DNA of 64,000 nucleotides from Sphingobacterium bovisgrunnientis (GTDB taxonomy: Bacteria > Bacteroidota > Bacteroidia > Sphingobacteriales > Sphingobacteriaceae): the NCBI RefSeq assembly GCF_009829085.1, contig NZ_WUQY01000007.1, forward strand, positions 54,649 through 118,648, written 5' to 3'. Under the pieces are notes generated by a model that saw nothing but the letters and a program-made list of their open reading frames with translations, did no database searches and had not been told where the DNA came from. Below are positions 27,261 to 36,243 of this stretch, piece by piece. The position numbers and the translations under genes are program-made. How positions within the stretch are numbered: the first letter of the stretch is position 1; each line of letters starts with the position of its first letter.

Positions 27261-29396
27261 ATGAATAATAAAGTTATAGATCACATTTTACATGCTTTTC
27301 AAGCGCCACTTACGAATCCTGTCTTAATTTTCTCCTTAGTTTTACTTATTATTCTTTTAGCTCCAATACTGTTGCGCTCAATCCGCGTACCTGGGATTAT
27401 AGGTTTGATTTTAGCGGGGGTTGTTATAGGTCCTCATGGTCTTAATTGGCTGGAGAATAATTCAGCAGTTAATTTATTCTCCACTATAGGTTTGCTTTAT
27501 ATCATGTTTATAGCTGGTCTTGAGTTGGATATGAATGAGTTTAAGAAGACGAGACATAAAAGTGGTCTTTTTGGATTTTTTACGTTTATTATACCAATAG
27601 CTATTGGCTTTCCTGTTTGCTTTTATATTCTAGAATACAGTTTTCTGCCAAGTATATTGATTGCAAGTATGTTTGCGACACATACTTTGGTTTCTTATCC
27701 TATCGTAAGTAGGTATGGGATATCTAAAAATGAGGCTGTAGCCATTACTATCGGAGGAACTATATTAACTGATACGGCCGTCCTGATTATTTTGGCAGTA
27801 ATAACAGGTGCTTCGCAAGGAAATATCACGCAAGAATTTTGGGTCACGCTAGGTGTTTCTTTTGCAGTATTTTTACTCATCATGTTTGGAATTATTCCAC
27901 GCATAGCGAAATGGTTTTTTCAAAAAATTGATGCCGAGAAAACAGGCCATTATATTTTTGTCTTGACGGTCGTATTTTTTGCAGCATTCATGGCAGAGAT
28001 AGCAGGATTAGAACCTATTATCGGTGCCTTCGTGGCAGGACTGGCATTAAATAAATTGATACCGCATTCTTCTGCGTTAATGAATCGCATAGAGTTTATT
28101 GGAAATGCAATATTTATTCCTTTCTTTTTGATATCGGTAGGTATGATTGTAGATTTTAGCGTGCTGACGAAAGGCCCTACTGCATTAATTGTAGCTGGAA
28201 CATTAACTATAGTTGCTGTATTAGGAAAATTTTTAGCTGCTACAGCCACTCAATTGACATTTAAATATTCAACTAGTCAACGTAATTTAATTTTTGGATT
28301 AAGCAATGCGCATGCCGCCGCTACATTGGCTGTCATTATGGTCGGATACAATAATAATATTATTGATGAAAATGTCCTTAATGGTACTATTGTTTTGATT
28401 CTAGTGACGTGTATAATTGCTACAATGGTAACTGAAAGTGCTTCGAAAAAAGTAGTGCGTGAAGGACACCAAGATAATGAACATATTGAGCATGTAATTG
28501 AATCAGAAGAACAGATTATGATTCCTATTGCAAACATGAATAATATTGAACCTATTTTGGATTTTGCAACGTTAATCAAATCAAAGAAATCACCGTATCC
28601 ACTAAATATCATAAGTGTTGTACCTGACGACGAGCAAGCGGAAAAGAATATAATAGAAGCAAGGCGTAATCTGGAAAATACTGCAAAATATGCTTCTGGA
28701 GCAGAGACGGAAGTAGAATTGTTGACTACTGTTGATATTAATATTCCACTAGGTATTGCTCGCATGTCAGATAAAATTATGGCAGATTTGATTCTGATGG
28801 GATGGCCAAGCGTAACATCTATAGTTGATAAAATTGTTGGCGAGAAGTCCGAAAGTATTTTGAATAAAACTGATACTACGCTTTTCATGTGTAGAATTGA
28901 CAAACCTTTGATTTCTCATCGTTCAATAAATGTTTTTGTGCCGCCCTTAGCCGAATCAGAAATCGGTTTTGAATATTGGTTAGAAAAAATATTAAAATTG
29001 GCTCAAGAATTGTCATTACCTATATGTTTTGTTTGTGATACACGTACAGAAGAAAAATTGAACGAAGTACGCAAGAAGTTGAAATCTAGCGTAGAAGTCA
29101 GCTTCGGTAATTACGAAGATTGGGACAATATTTACGGATTAGCTACTTTCAGTAATTCTGATTCTTTACTTGTTTTTGTTTCGGCAAGGAGCGGAGAGGT
29201 GTCTTACCGAGATTCTTTGGATGGACTAGCAAAACGCGTGGGACGCTATTATAAAAATCAAAATTTGGTTATTATTTTCCCAAGTCGTCAAGAAAATCAG
29301 CATATAGATGAGTATGAATCTGTGCAAACTTCTCCAATATTCAGAAAAATATCACGCGAAATTGGGAATATATTTAATAAGGATAAGACCAACTAA
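27261..29396 (+). CDS. CPA2-family cation:proton antiporter with cytoplasmic C-terminal domain
   Basis: A 711-residue protein. Residues about 15-400 form some 12 membrane segments with the Na/H exchanger pattern: [33 protein letters not shown], and the paired-acid region [19 protein letters not shown]2 members exchange Na+ or K+ for protons across the inner membrane. The C-terminal 300 residues are soluble and look like a duplicated universal-stress-like domain rather than a TrkA-N domain, with the segment [12 protein letters not shown]. That domain may sense nucleotides, by inference. Ion selectivity is unknown. icd starts 11 nt downstream, so co-transcription is possible. Confidence 0.85.
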   Translation: MNNKVIDHILHAFQAPLTNPVLIFSLVLLIILLAPILLRSIRVPGIIGLILAGVVIGPHGLNWLENNSAVNLFSTIGLLYIMFIAGLELDMNEFKKTRHKSGLFGFFTFIIPIAIGFPVCFYILEYSFLPSILIASMFATHTLVSYPIVSRYGISKNEAVAITIGGTILTDTAVLIILAVITGASQGNITQEFWVTLGVSFAVFLLIMFGIIPRIAKWFFQKIDAEKTGHYIFVLTVVFFAAFMAEIAGLEPIIGAFVAGLALNKLIPHSSALMNRIEFIGNAIFIPFFLISVGMIVDFSVLTKGPTALIVAGTLTIVAVLGKFLAATATQLTFKYSTSQRNLIFGLSNAHAAATLAVIMVGYNNNIIDENVLNGTIVLILVTCIIATMVTESASKKVVREGHQDNEHIEHVIESEEQIMIPIANMNNIEPILDFATLIKSKKSPYPLNIISVVPDDEQAEKNIIEARRNLENTAKYASGAETEVELLTTVDINIPLGIARMSDKIMADLILMGWPSVTSIVDKIVGEKSESILNKTDTTLFMCRIDKPLISHRSINVFVPPLAESEIGFEYWLEKILKLAQELSLPICFVCDTRTEEKLNEVRKKLKSSVEVSFGNYEDWDNIYGLATFSNSDSLLVFVSARSGEVSYRDSLDGLAKRVGRYYKNQNLVIIFPSRQENQHIDEYESVQTSPIFRKISREIGNIFNKDKTN

Positions 29397-29407
29397 AACT
29401 ATTTATC

Positions 29408-30673
29408 ATGGGCGAAAAAATCACAATGGGAGCAAATGGGAAGTTAAACGTTCCTAACAAAACAATTATACCATTCATTATTGGCGATGGAATTGGACCT
29501 GATATTTGGAATGCTTCGGTACGAGTGTTTGACGCTGCTGTCAATAAAGCGTATGCAGGTAATCGTTCGATTATTTGGAAAGAAGTTTTAGCAGGAGAGA
29601 AAGCTTTTAATGAAACTGGAAGCTGGTTGCCTGAAGAGACATTAAAAACATTCAAAGAATATCTTGTTGGCATCAAAGGTCCTTTAACTACACCAATTGG
29701 TGGTGGTATTCGCTCGCTGAATGTTGCTTTGCGTAAAGAGTTGGATTTATATGTATGTCTTCGTCCTACGAAATGGTATGAGGGCGTGCCATCGCCAGTG
29801 AAGCGTCCACAGGACGTAGATATGGTTGTCTTTCGTGAAAATACTGAAGATATCTACGCTGGAATAGAATTTACAGCTGGTCAAGCTGATACGCAAAAAT
29901 TGCAAAATTTCTTGTTAAATGACTTGAATGTTGATTATTCATTTAATACCAATACAGGAATTGGAATTAAAATCGTTTCTGAAGAAGGTTCAAAAAGATT
30001 GGTTCGTTCTGCTATAAAACATGCAATAGCACATAATTTACCTTCGGTAACTATTGTCCACAAAGGTAATATCATGAAATATACGGAAGGTGCTTTTAAG
30101 CAATGGGGATTCGATGTAGCCGAATATGAATTCTCGGGTTTAACGTATACTTGGGGTCAATGGGAAAAAACTAAAGCAGATAAGGGTCAAGAATTCGCGA
30201 ATGCAGAACAGAAAGAAGCTGAGCTGTCAGGGAAAATAATTATTAAAGACATGATTGCTGATAACTTTTTACAGCAAATATTGTTAGCTCCAAAAGATTT
30301 TTCTGTTATAGCAACATTAAATCTTAACGGAGATTATATTTCAGATGCATTGGCAGCTATGGTAGGTGGAATAGGTATTGCTCCTGGCGCTAATATTAAT
30401 TACAATACAGGTCATGCTATTTTTGAAGCCACACACGGTACGGCACCTCGTTTTGCGAATACAAATACAATGAATCCTTCTTCTGTGATATTAAGTGGTG
30501 TAATGATGTTGGAATATTTGGGCTGGCAAGAAGCAGCTGATAGTATCGTTGAGGCATTGTCCCAAACTATAAAAGATAAAACAGTTACTGTTGATTTTTA
30601 TAATCTAATGGAGAATGCAACATTGTTGAAAACAAGCGAGTTTGCAGATAAAATTATTGAGAAGATAAAATAA
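29408..30673 (+). CDS. icd: NADP-dependent isocitrate dehydrogenase
   Basis: A 421-residue TCA-cycle enzyme that converts isocitrate to 2-oxoglutarate. It carries the type I pattern: [17 protein letters not shown] near residue 20, substrate-binding [23 protein letters not shown] with its Ser/Asn/Arg set near 105, [11 protein letters not shown] near 145, the [10 protein letters not shown] lysine near 220, and the NADP-type [25 protein letters not shown] near 310 followed by EATHGTAPR. Size is close to that of the E. coli homodimeric enzyme. Its stop overlaps the next gene by one base. Confidence 0.95.
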   Translation: MGEKITMGANGKLNVPNKTIIPFIIGDGIGPDIWNASVRVFDAAVNKAYAGNRSIIWKEVLAGEKAFNETGSWLPEETLKTFKEYLVGIKGPLTTPIGGGIRSLNVALRKELDLYVCLRPTKWYEGVPSPVKRPQDVDMVVFRENTEDIYAGIEFTAGQADTQKLQNFLLNDLNVDYSFNTNTGIGIKIVSEEGSKRLVRSAIKHAIAHNLPSVTIVHKGNIMKYTEGAFKQWGFDVAEYEFSGLTYTWGQWEKTKADKGQEFANAEQKEAELSGKIIIKDMIADNFLQQILLAPKDFSVIATLNLNGDYISDALAAMVGGIGIAPGANINYNTGHAIFEATHGTAPRFANTNTMNPSSVILSGVMMLEYLGWQEAADSIVEALSQTIKDKTVTVDFYNLMENATLLKTSEFADKIIEKIK

Positions 30674-30930
30674 TGTCATATACTAATTTACCTGCATTTG
30701 TAAGAAATTCTTCGGTATTTACTTTGGAGGAAAAGGAGAAATTAGCAAGTTTGGATGTTCTTCCGTCAGAAATCGAAGTAGATAATTTTCGTATGGAGCC
30801 AATTATTCAAGAGTTGACAAATGCTTTTATTGGTGATGAATCAACTCGAGATATCCACCTTCAAGAAAAAGCGAAAGAATATATTGCAGCTAATGATATT
30901 ATATCAGCTTGGAAAGTGATTTTACTATAA
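30673..30930 (+). CDS. Small hypothetical protein translationally coupled to icd
   Basis: An 85-residue acidic, helical, cytoplasmic protein without recognised motif. It begins [20 protein letters not shown] and is dominated by charged helices. The start ATG shares one base with the icd stop (TAATG), the strongest form of coupling, so it may be a partner or small regulator of icd. This is inferred from position only. The last 15 bases lie inside a 14-bp hairpin. Confidence 0.7.
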   Translation: MSYTNLPAFVRNSSVFTLEEKEKLASLDVLPSEIEVDNFRMEPIIQELTNAFIGDESTRDIHLQEKAKEYIAANDIISAWKVILL

Positions 30931-30949
30931 CGTTGTATAGTAAAATCAC
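30916..30949. terminator. Hairpin at the end of the icd unit, overlapping the last codons
   Basis: A 14-bp perfect stem (GTGATTTTACTATA with TATAGTAAAATCAC) and 6-nt loop. The left arm includes the stop codon of the upstream gene. It is followed by A-rich sequence, not a clean T run. It could terminate both this unit and the converging small gene. Confidence 0.55.
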
Positions 30950-30957
30950 TATAAAAA

Positions 30958-31137
30958 TTAGCTAAACATATTATCCGTGTCTCTAAAGAAGAAATAATAA
31001 ATTATAGCCAGTATAATAATCGCAATAAGAATTACAAGTATTATATTTTTACCCGCAGGCTTGTCGTCCTTTTCTTCATTAACTACTTCTGGGACTTTTC
31101 CTTCCCATTCTTCTTTTTCATTTCTTTCTTCTTGCAT
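30958..31137 (-). CDS. Short single-span membrane protein (59 residues)
   Basis: Starts at ATG 31137 and reads to the TAA at 30958-30960. The N-terminal 30 residues are strongly charged (Glu, Lys, Asn rich). Residues about 31-51 form one hydrophobic helix of Ile, Leu, Ala, Val and aromatics, and the tail FRDTDNMFS is polar. This gives a typical bitopic small protein with a cytoplasmic acidic head. I do not recognise a family. It lies between the icd unit and lysA. It is below the usual size cut and would be missed by most gene finders. Confidence 0.6.
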   Translation of the reverse strand: MQEERNEKEEWEGKVPEVVNEEKDDKPAGKNIILVILIAIIILAIIYYFFFRDTDNMFS

Positions 31138-31206
31138 AATGATGAGTAATTAGTCTATATAAAGAACAACTATCTGGCTAAGAAGTTTGATTGCTTGCTG
31201 TATTAC

Positions 31207-31242
31207 TAAAAAAGTCCAATCGTAAGGTGATTGGACTTTTAA
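31207..31242 (-). terminator. Terminator of the lysC-lysA operon
   Basis: A 12-bp stem (AAAAGTCCAATC with GATTGGACTTTT) with a 7-nt loop is followed on the minus strand by a T-rich run. It lies 20 nt after the lysA stop. Confidence 0.8.
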
Positions 31243-31260
31243 AATCATAATAAATTCTTA

Positions 31261-32424
31261 TTAATTCTCCTTGAAATAATGTCTTATCTCATTGCGTAAA
31301 TTATAGTTGGAAGCCATTACTTCACCATAAGCACCAGCAGTACGAATAGCTATCAAATCGCCTCGCTTGCTTACAGGAAGTTCTACTTCTTTACCAAAGC
31401 AATCCGAACTTTCGCAAATTGGACCAACGACATCATAGTTTTGAATTTTGTCTGTCGCTGATGCTTCAGCGATTTTCTCAATCTTATGGTATGCTTGATA
31501 CAATGCTGGACGCATTAATTCAGTCATGCCCGCATCCAAGATTAGAAAATTTTTCTTAACACCACTTTTAGTATAGAGAACTTTACTAACTAAAGTTCCA
31601 CATTGTGCTACCAAAGCTCTTCCTAATTCGAAATGCACTTCGTGTTGAGCTGTACGTTCCAAAAATTTATCGAATACATCAAAGTAAGCTTCAAAATCAG
31701 GAATTGGATTTTCGTCAGGATTTTTATAATCCACACCTAAACCACCACCAACATTGATCACTTTGATGTATGTTCCGCGCTCTTCAAAGAAGTTTTTCCA
31801 CTCATTTACTTTCACACACAAACTTTTGAAAACCGTCATATCCGTTATCTGCGAACCTATATGAAAATGTAAACCTATAAGGTTAATATTTGCACAGTTC
31901 TTAATCACTGAAGCAGCTTTTTCTAGTTCTGAATTAGGAACACCAAATTTGTTTTCGTCCAAACCTGTTGTAATGTAATGATGCGTATGTGCATCAACAT
32001 TGGGGTTGATACGCAATGAAACATTTGCTTTTTCACCAATTTGTTCCGCAAGTTCATTGATAACTTCCAATTCTTGAATGGATTCCACATTGAAAGCGAA
32101 AATCTTATGTTTTAGTGCAGCAATAATTTCTTTGTCTGACTTTCCAACACCAGCGAAAGTTATTTTTTCGGCAGGAAATCCAACTTCAATAGACTTTTCA
32201 ACTTCGTTCCCACTTACACAGTCCGCCCCAAAACCTTTTGATTGTATGACAGACAAAATTCGATCATTGAAATTTGCTTTTAGAGCGTAATGAATATGAA
32301 AATTGCGTTTATCAGCAGCTTTCTTTGCAGCATCCAATGTGCGATTTAGTAATTCTAAATCGTAAAAATAAAATGGCGTCTCTTGCTTACTTAAACTCTC
32401 TTGAATGTGTTTATTTTGAAACAT
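31261..32424 (-). CDS. lysA: Diaminopimelate decarboxylase
   Basis: A 387-residue PLP enzyme that makes L-lysine from meso-diaminopimelate, the last step of the pathway. Fold-III PLP decarboxylase features are visible: the PLP lysine in IHYALKANFN near residue 50, HFHIGSQI near 196, and VINVGGGLGVDY near 228. The substrate-binding region is CESSDCFGKE near residue 330, and AYGEVMASNYN lies near the C-terminus. It lies 16 nt downstream of lysC on the same strand. Confidence 0.95.
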   Translation of the reverse strand: MFQNKHIQESLSKQETPFYFYDLELLNRTLDAAKKAADKRNFHIHYALKANFNDRILSVIQSKGFGADCVSGNEVEKSIEVGFPAEKITFAGVGKSDKEIIAALKHKIFAFNVESIQELEVINELAEQIGEKANVSLRINPNVDAHTHHYITTGLDENKFGVPNSELEKAASVIKNCANINLIGLHFHIGSQITDMTVFKSLCVKVNEWKNFFEERGTYIKVINVGGGLGVDYKNPDENPIPDFEAYFDVFDKFLERTAQHEVHFELGRALVAQCGTLVSKVLYTKSGVKKNFLILDAGMTELMRPALYQAYHKIEKIAEASATDKIQNYDVVGPICESSDCFGKEVELPVSKRGDLIAIRTAGAYGEVMASNYNLRNEIRHYFKEN

Positions 32425-32440
32425 GGTAGATTTCTAGCAG

Positions 32441-33757
32441 TTAAAATAATCTATTGTGTAATGAACGTAATGCTTCGGTTTTATGTTTTGTGTCCAATAA
32501 AATGGAAACATTATAATCTGATCCGCCATATGAAATCATTCTGATTGGTAAATGTTTTACTGCGTCTAATACACGTGCTGCATAACCATGCGTGTTAGCT
32601 CCAAAATCCCCAACTACACATATTATAGTCTGACCTTCATCAACACCAACTTTACCAAACAATTCTACTTCTTTAATGATTTCCAACAAATTGCTCGTGT
32701 CATCAATGGATAGAGAAACGGCAACTTCTGAAGTTGTGATCATATCGATTGGTGTTTTATAACGTTCGAAAATTTCGAATACTTTACGCAAGAAACCATA
32801 AGCTAACAACATGCGCGAAGAGTGGATATGAATAGCTGTGATGCCATCTTTGGCCGCAATCGCACGAATAGAACCTTTTTCCGCTCCATTTTTAGAAATT
32901 AAAGTTCCTTGTGCGGTTGGATCCATTGTGTTTAACAAACGAACCGGAACATTGTATTTTTGTGCAGGAAATACAGATTGTGGATGTAAAATTTTTGCTC
33001 CGAAATAAGCCAACTCAGCAGCTTCATCAAAACTCAAATTTGCAATTGGTTTTGTGCCTGTCACGATGCGTGGGTCGTTGTTATGCATACCATCGATATC
33101 TGTCCAAATTTGAACTTCATCTGCTTTGATAGCTGCGCCAATCAACGATGCTGTGTAATCCGAGCCACCGCGACGCAAATTATCAATCTCACCGAATGAA
33201 TTTCTACAAATAAACCCTTGCGTAATGAATAATTTGTTTTCAGAATTTTGCTCCAAAAATGGCGTTAATTTTTCGGTGATATATTCTACAATTGGCTCAT
33301 TGTCATCATCGATTTTCATGAAATCTAACGCTGGCAATAACACAGAAGGAATATTTATTTCAGACAAGTACAAATGCCATAAAGTAGTTGATAGTAATTC
33401 GCCTTGAGCCAAAATATTCTTTTCTTCCGTAGGAGTGAAGACATCATGGTTACCGAAATCAGCTATTAAATTGAAGTGATAATCGATGAGCTCTTTACCT
33501 TTTTGTAAACCTTCTGCTGAAGCAAAAAGTTCTTTTATTAAATCTTCGTATTTATCTTTATGTGCTTTAATTAAATCTAAAGCCTTTGATTTATCTCTAT
33601 CTGAGAATGCTTGAGAAATCTCTACTAAGGCATTTGTAGTGCCTGAAACCGCAGATAATACTACGATTTGACGCTCATTTGGGTTTACGATATCCAGCAA
33701 CCCTTTGATGCGTGCTGCACTTCCTACTGAAGTACCACCAAATTTTAAAACTTTCAT
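32441..33757 (-). CDS. lysC: Aspartate kinase (monofunctional)
   Basis: A 438-residue aspartokinase catalysing the first step of the aspartate family pathway. The N-terminal kinase domain starts MKVLKFGGTSVGSA. Segments such as RRGGSDYTASLIGAAI and VQIWTDIDGMHNNDPR follow, and two ACT domains begin near residue 300. These ACT domains give feedback regulation; the effector (lysine, threonine or both) cannot be told from sequence. It is the first gene of lysC-lysA and has a clear promoter at 33802-33832. Confidence 0.95.
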   Translation of the reverse strand: MKVLKFGGTSVGSAARIKGLLDIVNPNERQIVVLSAVSGTTNALVEISQAFSDRDKSKALDLIKAHKDKYEDLIKELFASAEGLQKGKELIDYHFNLIADFGNHDVFTPTEEKNILAQGELLSTTLWHLYLSEINIPSVLLPALDFMKIDDDNEPIVEYITEKLTPFLEQNSENKLFITQGFICRNSFGEIDNLRRGGSDYTASLIGAAIKADEVQIWTDIDGMHNNDPRIVTGTKPIANLSFDEAAELAYFGAKILHPQSVFPAQKYNVPVRLLNTMDPTAQGTLISKNGAEKGSIRAIAAKDGITAIHIHSSRMLLAYGFLRKVFEIFERYKTPIDMITTSEVAVSLSIDDTSNLLEIIKEVELFGKVGVDEGQTIICVVGDFGANTHGYAARVLDAVKHLPIRMISYGGSDYNVSILLDTKHKTEALRSLHNRLF

Positions 33758-33801
33758 GTTATAATTAGTAAATATTTTTAGCTACGTTAAAATAAATTTC
33801 A

Positions 33802-33832
33802 CAAATATACATATACAAAAATGCGGCACAAA
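33802..33832 (-). promoter_or_regulatory. lysC: lysC promoter, overlapping the serA terminator
   Basis: TATATTTG (33809-33802) and TTTG (33832-33829), separated by 19 nt, match the Bacteroidota consensus exactly. The -33 element lies in the outer arm of the serA terminator stem (33821-33831). Confidence 0.8.
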
Positions 33833-33860
33833 ATGCTTAAAAAAGCGCTTGTGCCGCATA
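33816..33860 (-). terminator. Terminator of the serC-serA operon
   Basis: An 11-bp perfect stem (ATGCGGCACAA with TTGTGCCGCAT) surrounds an AT-rich loop and ends in TTTTTG on the minus strand. It begins 18 nt after the serA stop. Confidence 0.8.
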
Positions 33861-33877
33861 TGTTTTATGCGGAAGAA

Positions 33878-34825
33878 TTACTTCTTCAGGTTTTCAATAA
33901 GCAATTGTGCTAACTCTTCGCCGATACGCTCTTGCGCTTCGTTCGTTGCAGCACCGATATGCGGTGTCAAAGATACTTTCGGGTGTTTTAATAAATCGAT
34001 ACGTGGATTTGGCTCATCATCAAATACATCTAAACCTGCGAAAGCAACTTTACCTGAGTTCAAAGCATTGATTAATTCCAACTCGTCAATCACACCACCA
34101 CGAGAAGCATTAACAAGACCTACGCCATCTTTTAATAATTCGAATTCTTCTTTACCAATAACTGGTTTTTCTAAGAAAGGAACGTGAACAGATATAAAAT
34201 CAGAAGCAGCGAATAAATCTTTTAATTCCACTTGTTTTACGGGAATATCAACAGAAACATTTCCTGAAAAATCAAGTGTCAACGCTTTAGGACCTTCGAA
34301 TAAATCGTAATAAACGACATCCATACCTACACCTAAAGCAATTTTAGCAGTCTCGCGACCGATACGACCAAAACCTACAACACCTAATGTTTTACCTTTC
34401 AGCTCAACACCAGCAGCGTAAAGTTTTTTCAAACCTGCAAAATTCACATTGCCATCTACAGGCATTTTACGGTTTGAATCATGCAAGAAACGCACCCCAG
34501 TTAATAAGTGAGCAAACACCAATTCTGCAACAGAATGTGATGAAGCAGCTGGTGTATTTACAACAGCAATACCTTTGGAGCGTGCGTAATCTACGTCAAT
34601 ATTGTCCATACCTACACCACCACGTCCGATAGCTTTAATATTTGGACAAGCGTCGATTAATTCTTTGCGAACTTTCGTTGCACTACGTACCGTGATAGCA
34701 TCGTATTCGTTTAATCTTTCTGCTAACTCTGCTTGTGGAATGTGTTCTGTATCCACAGTGAAACCAGCATTTTGTAATATAATTTTACCGATAGGATCAA
34801 TCCCATCATTGGCTAATATTTTCAT
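33878..34825 (-). CDS. serA: D-3-phosphoglycerate dehydrogenase (short form)
   Basis: A 315-residue NAD-dependent 2-hydroxyacid dehydrogenase. It shows the Rossmann motif VVGFGRIGRETAKIAL, catalytic Arg in NASRGGVID, Glu in DVFDDEPN, and His in LTPHIGAA. The C-terminal ACT domain used for serine feedback in longer SerA proteins is absent, so direct feedback is not expected. Position 14 nt after serC supports the serine role, which otherwise could be any D-2-hydroxyacid dehydrogenase. Confidence 0.9.
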   Translation of the reverse strand: MKILANDGIDPIGKIILQNAGFTVDTEHIPQAELAERLNEYDAITVRSATKVRKELIDACPNIKAIGRGGVGMDNIDVDYARSKGIAVVNTPAASSHSVAELVFAHLLTGVRFLHDSNRKMPVDGNVNFAGLKKLYAAGVELKGKTLGVVGFGRIGRETAKIALGVGMDVVYYDLFEGPKALTLDFSGNVSVDIPVKQVELKDLFAASDFISVHVPFLEKPVIGKEEFELLKDGVGLVNASRGGVIDELELINALNSGKVAFAGLDVFDDEPNPRIDLLKHPKVSLTPHIGAATNEAQERIGEELAQLLIENLKK

Positions 34826-34839
34826 TTATAGTATTTTTT

Positions 34840-35907
34840 TTATTTATGACTTTCCTCAAACTCACGCATAGCGTCTACCAAAGCATTGATAGATGTAATT
34901 GTCAAAGCATTGTACACAGAAGCTCTGAAACCACCTACTGAGCGGTGGCCTTTGATACCGATTAAATTACGTTCTTTTGCCAAAGCTAAGAATTCCGCTT
35001 CTAATTCTGGTGTGTCCATTACAAAAGTAATGTTCATTCTAGAGCGATCTTCTACTGCCGCTGTACCCTTGAAGAAAGGATTTCTTTCTATTTCATCGTA
35101 CAATGTACGTGCTTTGATGATATTCTCTTGCTCAATAGTTTTGATACCACCTTTAGCTTTCAACCAACGTAAATTCAACATAGAAACAAAGATTGAATAA
35201 ACAGGAGGGGTGTTATACATTGAACCTGCTTTGATATGTTCGTTGTAATTGAAAATACTAGGGACTGTACGACCTGATTTTCCTAATAAATCATTTTTAA
35301 CAATTACAAGAGTAACACCAGCAGGACCCATATTTTTTTGAGCACCTGCATAGATCAAATCAAAATCTGCGACATTGATTTCTCTACTCAATATATCCGA
35401 TGACATATCTACCACAGTAGGGATAGAGGTTTTTGGCTTTTCAAAAATTTCTGTACCGTAGATTGTGTTATTTGAAGTGTAATGGAAGTATGTTGCATCC
35501 GCAGGAATTTCGAAATCCTTAGGGATGTATGTATAGTTGCTATCTTTTGAAGACGCAACGATTTCGATTTGCCCAAAGTTTTTTGCTTCTTTAGCCGCTT
35601 TGCTCGCCCAAACACCAGTATCCAAATAAGCCGCTTTACCACCTTCAGGTAAAAGGTTCATTGGTATCATCGCAAATTGTTGGCTAGCTCCACCTTGCAA
35701 AAATAGCACGGAGTAATTTTCTGGAACATTTAATAATTCACGAACTAAACTCTCCGTCTCTGCTACAACCTCTTCAAACTCCTTAGAACGGTGAGAGATT
35801 TCTAATATCGATAACCCTGTATTATTGAATTCAAGAACTGCTTTTGCAGCCTCTTGAAATACCTCTTGAGGTAATATACATGGCCCTGCTCCAAAATTAT
35901 GTTTCAT
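34840..35907 (-). CDS. serC: Phosphoserine aminotransferase
   Basis: A 355-residue class V PLP aminotransferase that converts 3-phosphohydroxypyruvate to phosphoserine. It begins [17 protein letters not shown], has [32 protein letters not shown] near residue 75, the Schiff-base lysine in [14 protein letters not shown] near 195, and [11 protein letters not shown] set the start at ATG 35907 because a promoter with TATATTTG lies 30 nt upstream; the longer open frame upstream would include that promoter. It forms the serC-serA operon. Confidence 0.95.
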   Translation of the reverse strand: MKHNFGAGPCILPQEVFQEAAKAVLEFNNTGLSILEISHRSKEFEEVVAETESLVRELLNVPENYSVLFLQGGASQQFAMIPMNLLPEGGKAAYLDTGVWASKAAKEAKNFGQIEIVASSKDSNYTYIPKDFEIPADATYFHYTSNNTIYGTEIFEKPKTSIPTVVDMSSDILSREINVADFDLIYAGAQKNMGPAGVTLVIVKNDLLGKSGRTVPSIFNYNEHIKAGSMYNTPPVYSIFVSMLNLRWLKAKGGIKTIEQENIIKARTLYDEIERNPFFKGTAAVEDRSRMNITFVMDTPELEAEFLALAKERNLIGIKGHRSVGGFRASVYNALTITSINALVDAMREFEESHK

Positions 35908-35937
35908 TGTTGTTTGTGTTTGCTTTAATTTTTCAGG

Positions 35938-35970
35938 CAAATATAACAGCTTTTTTGATTTATTAGCAAA
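35938..35970 (-). promoter_or_regulatory. serC: serC promoter
   Basis: TTTG (35970-35967), a 21-nt spacer, then TATATTTG (35945-35938) on the minus strand fit the Bacteroidota consensus. The predicted leader before ATG 35907 is about 25 nt. Confidence 0.75.
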
Positions 35971-36243
35971 ATAAAATAGTATTCCTTGTAAAATATTCAT
36001 CATTTATTACTTTTTTGTAAAATTTAAATATCAAAATGATCTTTAAGCTTAATAGAATGATACTTCATAATCTTTTAAATTCCATAGATTTATGCCTGTA
36101 AATTTGAACTACAAACCATGTAATAAATGCTAAGTTTAATTCGCTCAAATCACCTTTTTGTCGATAAAAAATTGTACCTTCGCAAGGTATCGTATTGTAA
36201 TAATTCGTAGCATAAAATTAGTTTACAGATTCCTATTTAAAAT

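Noticed and set aside
35908..36003. Longer start for serC
   Set aside because: The extension contains the -7/-33 promoter and does not resemble SerC.
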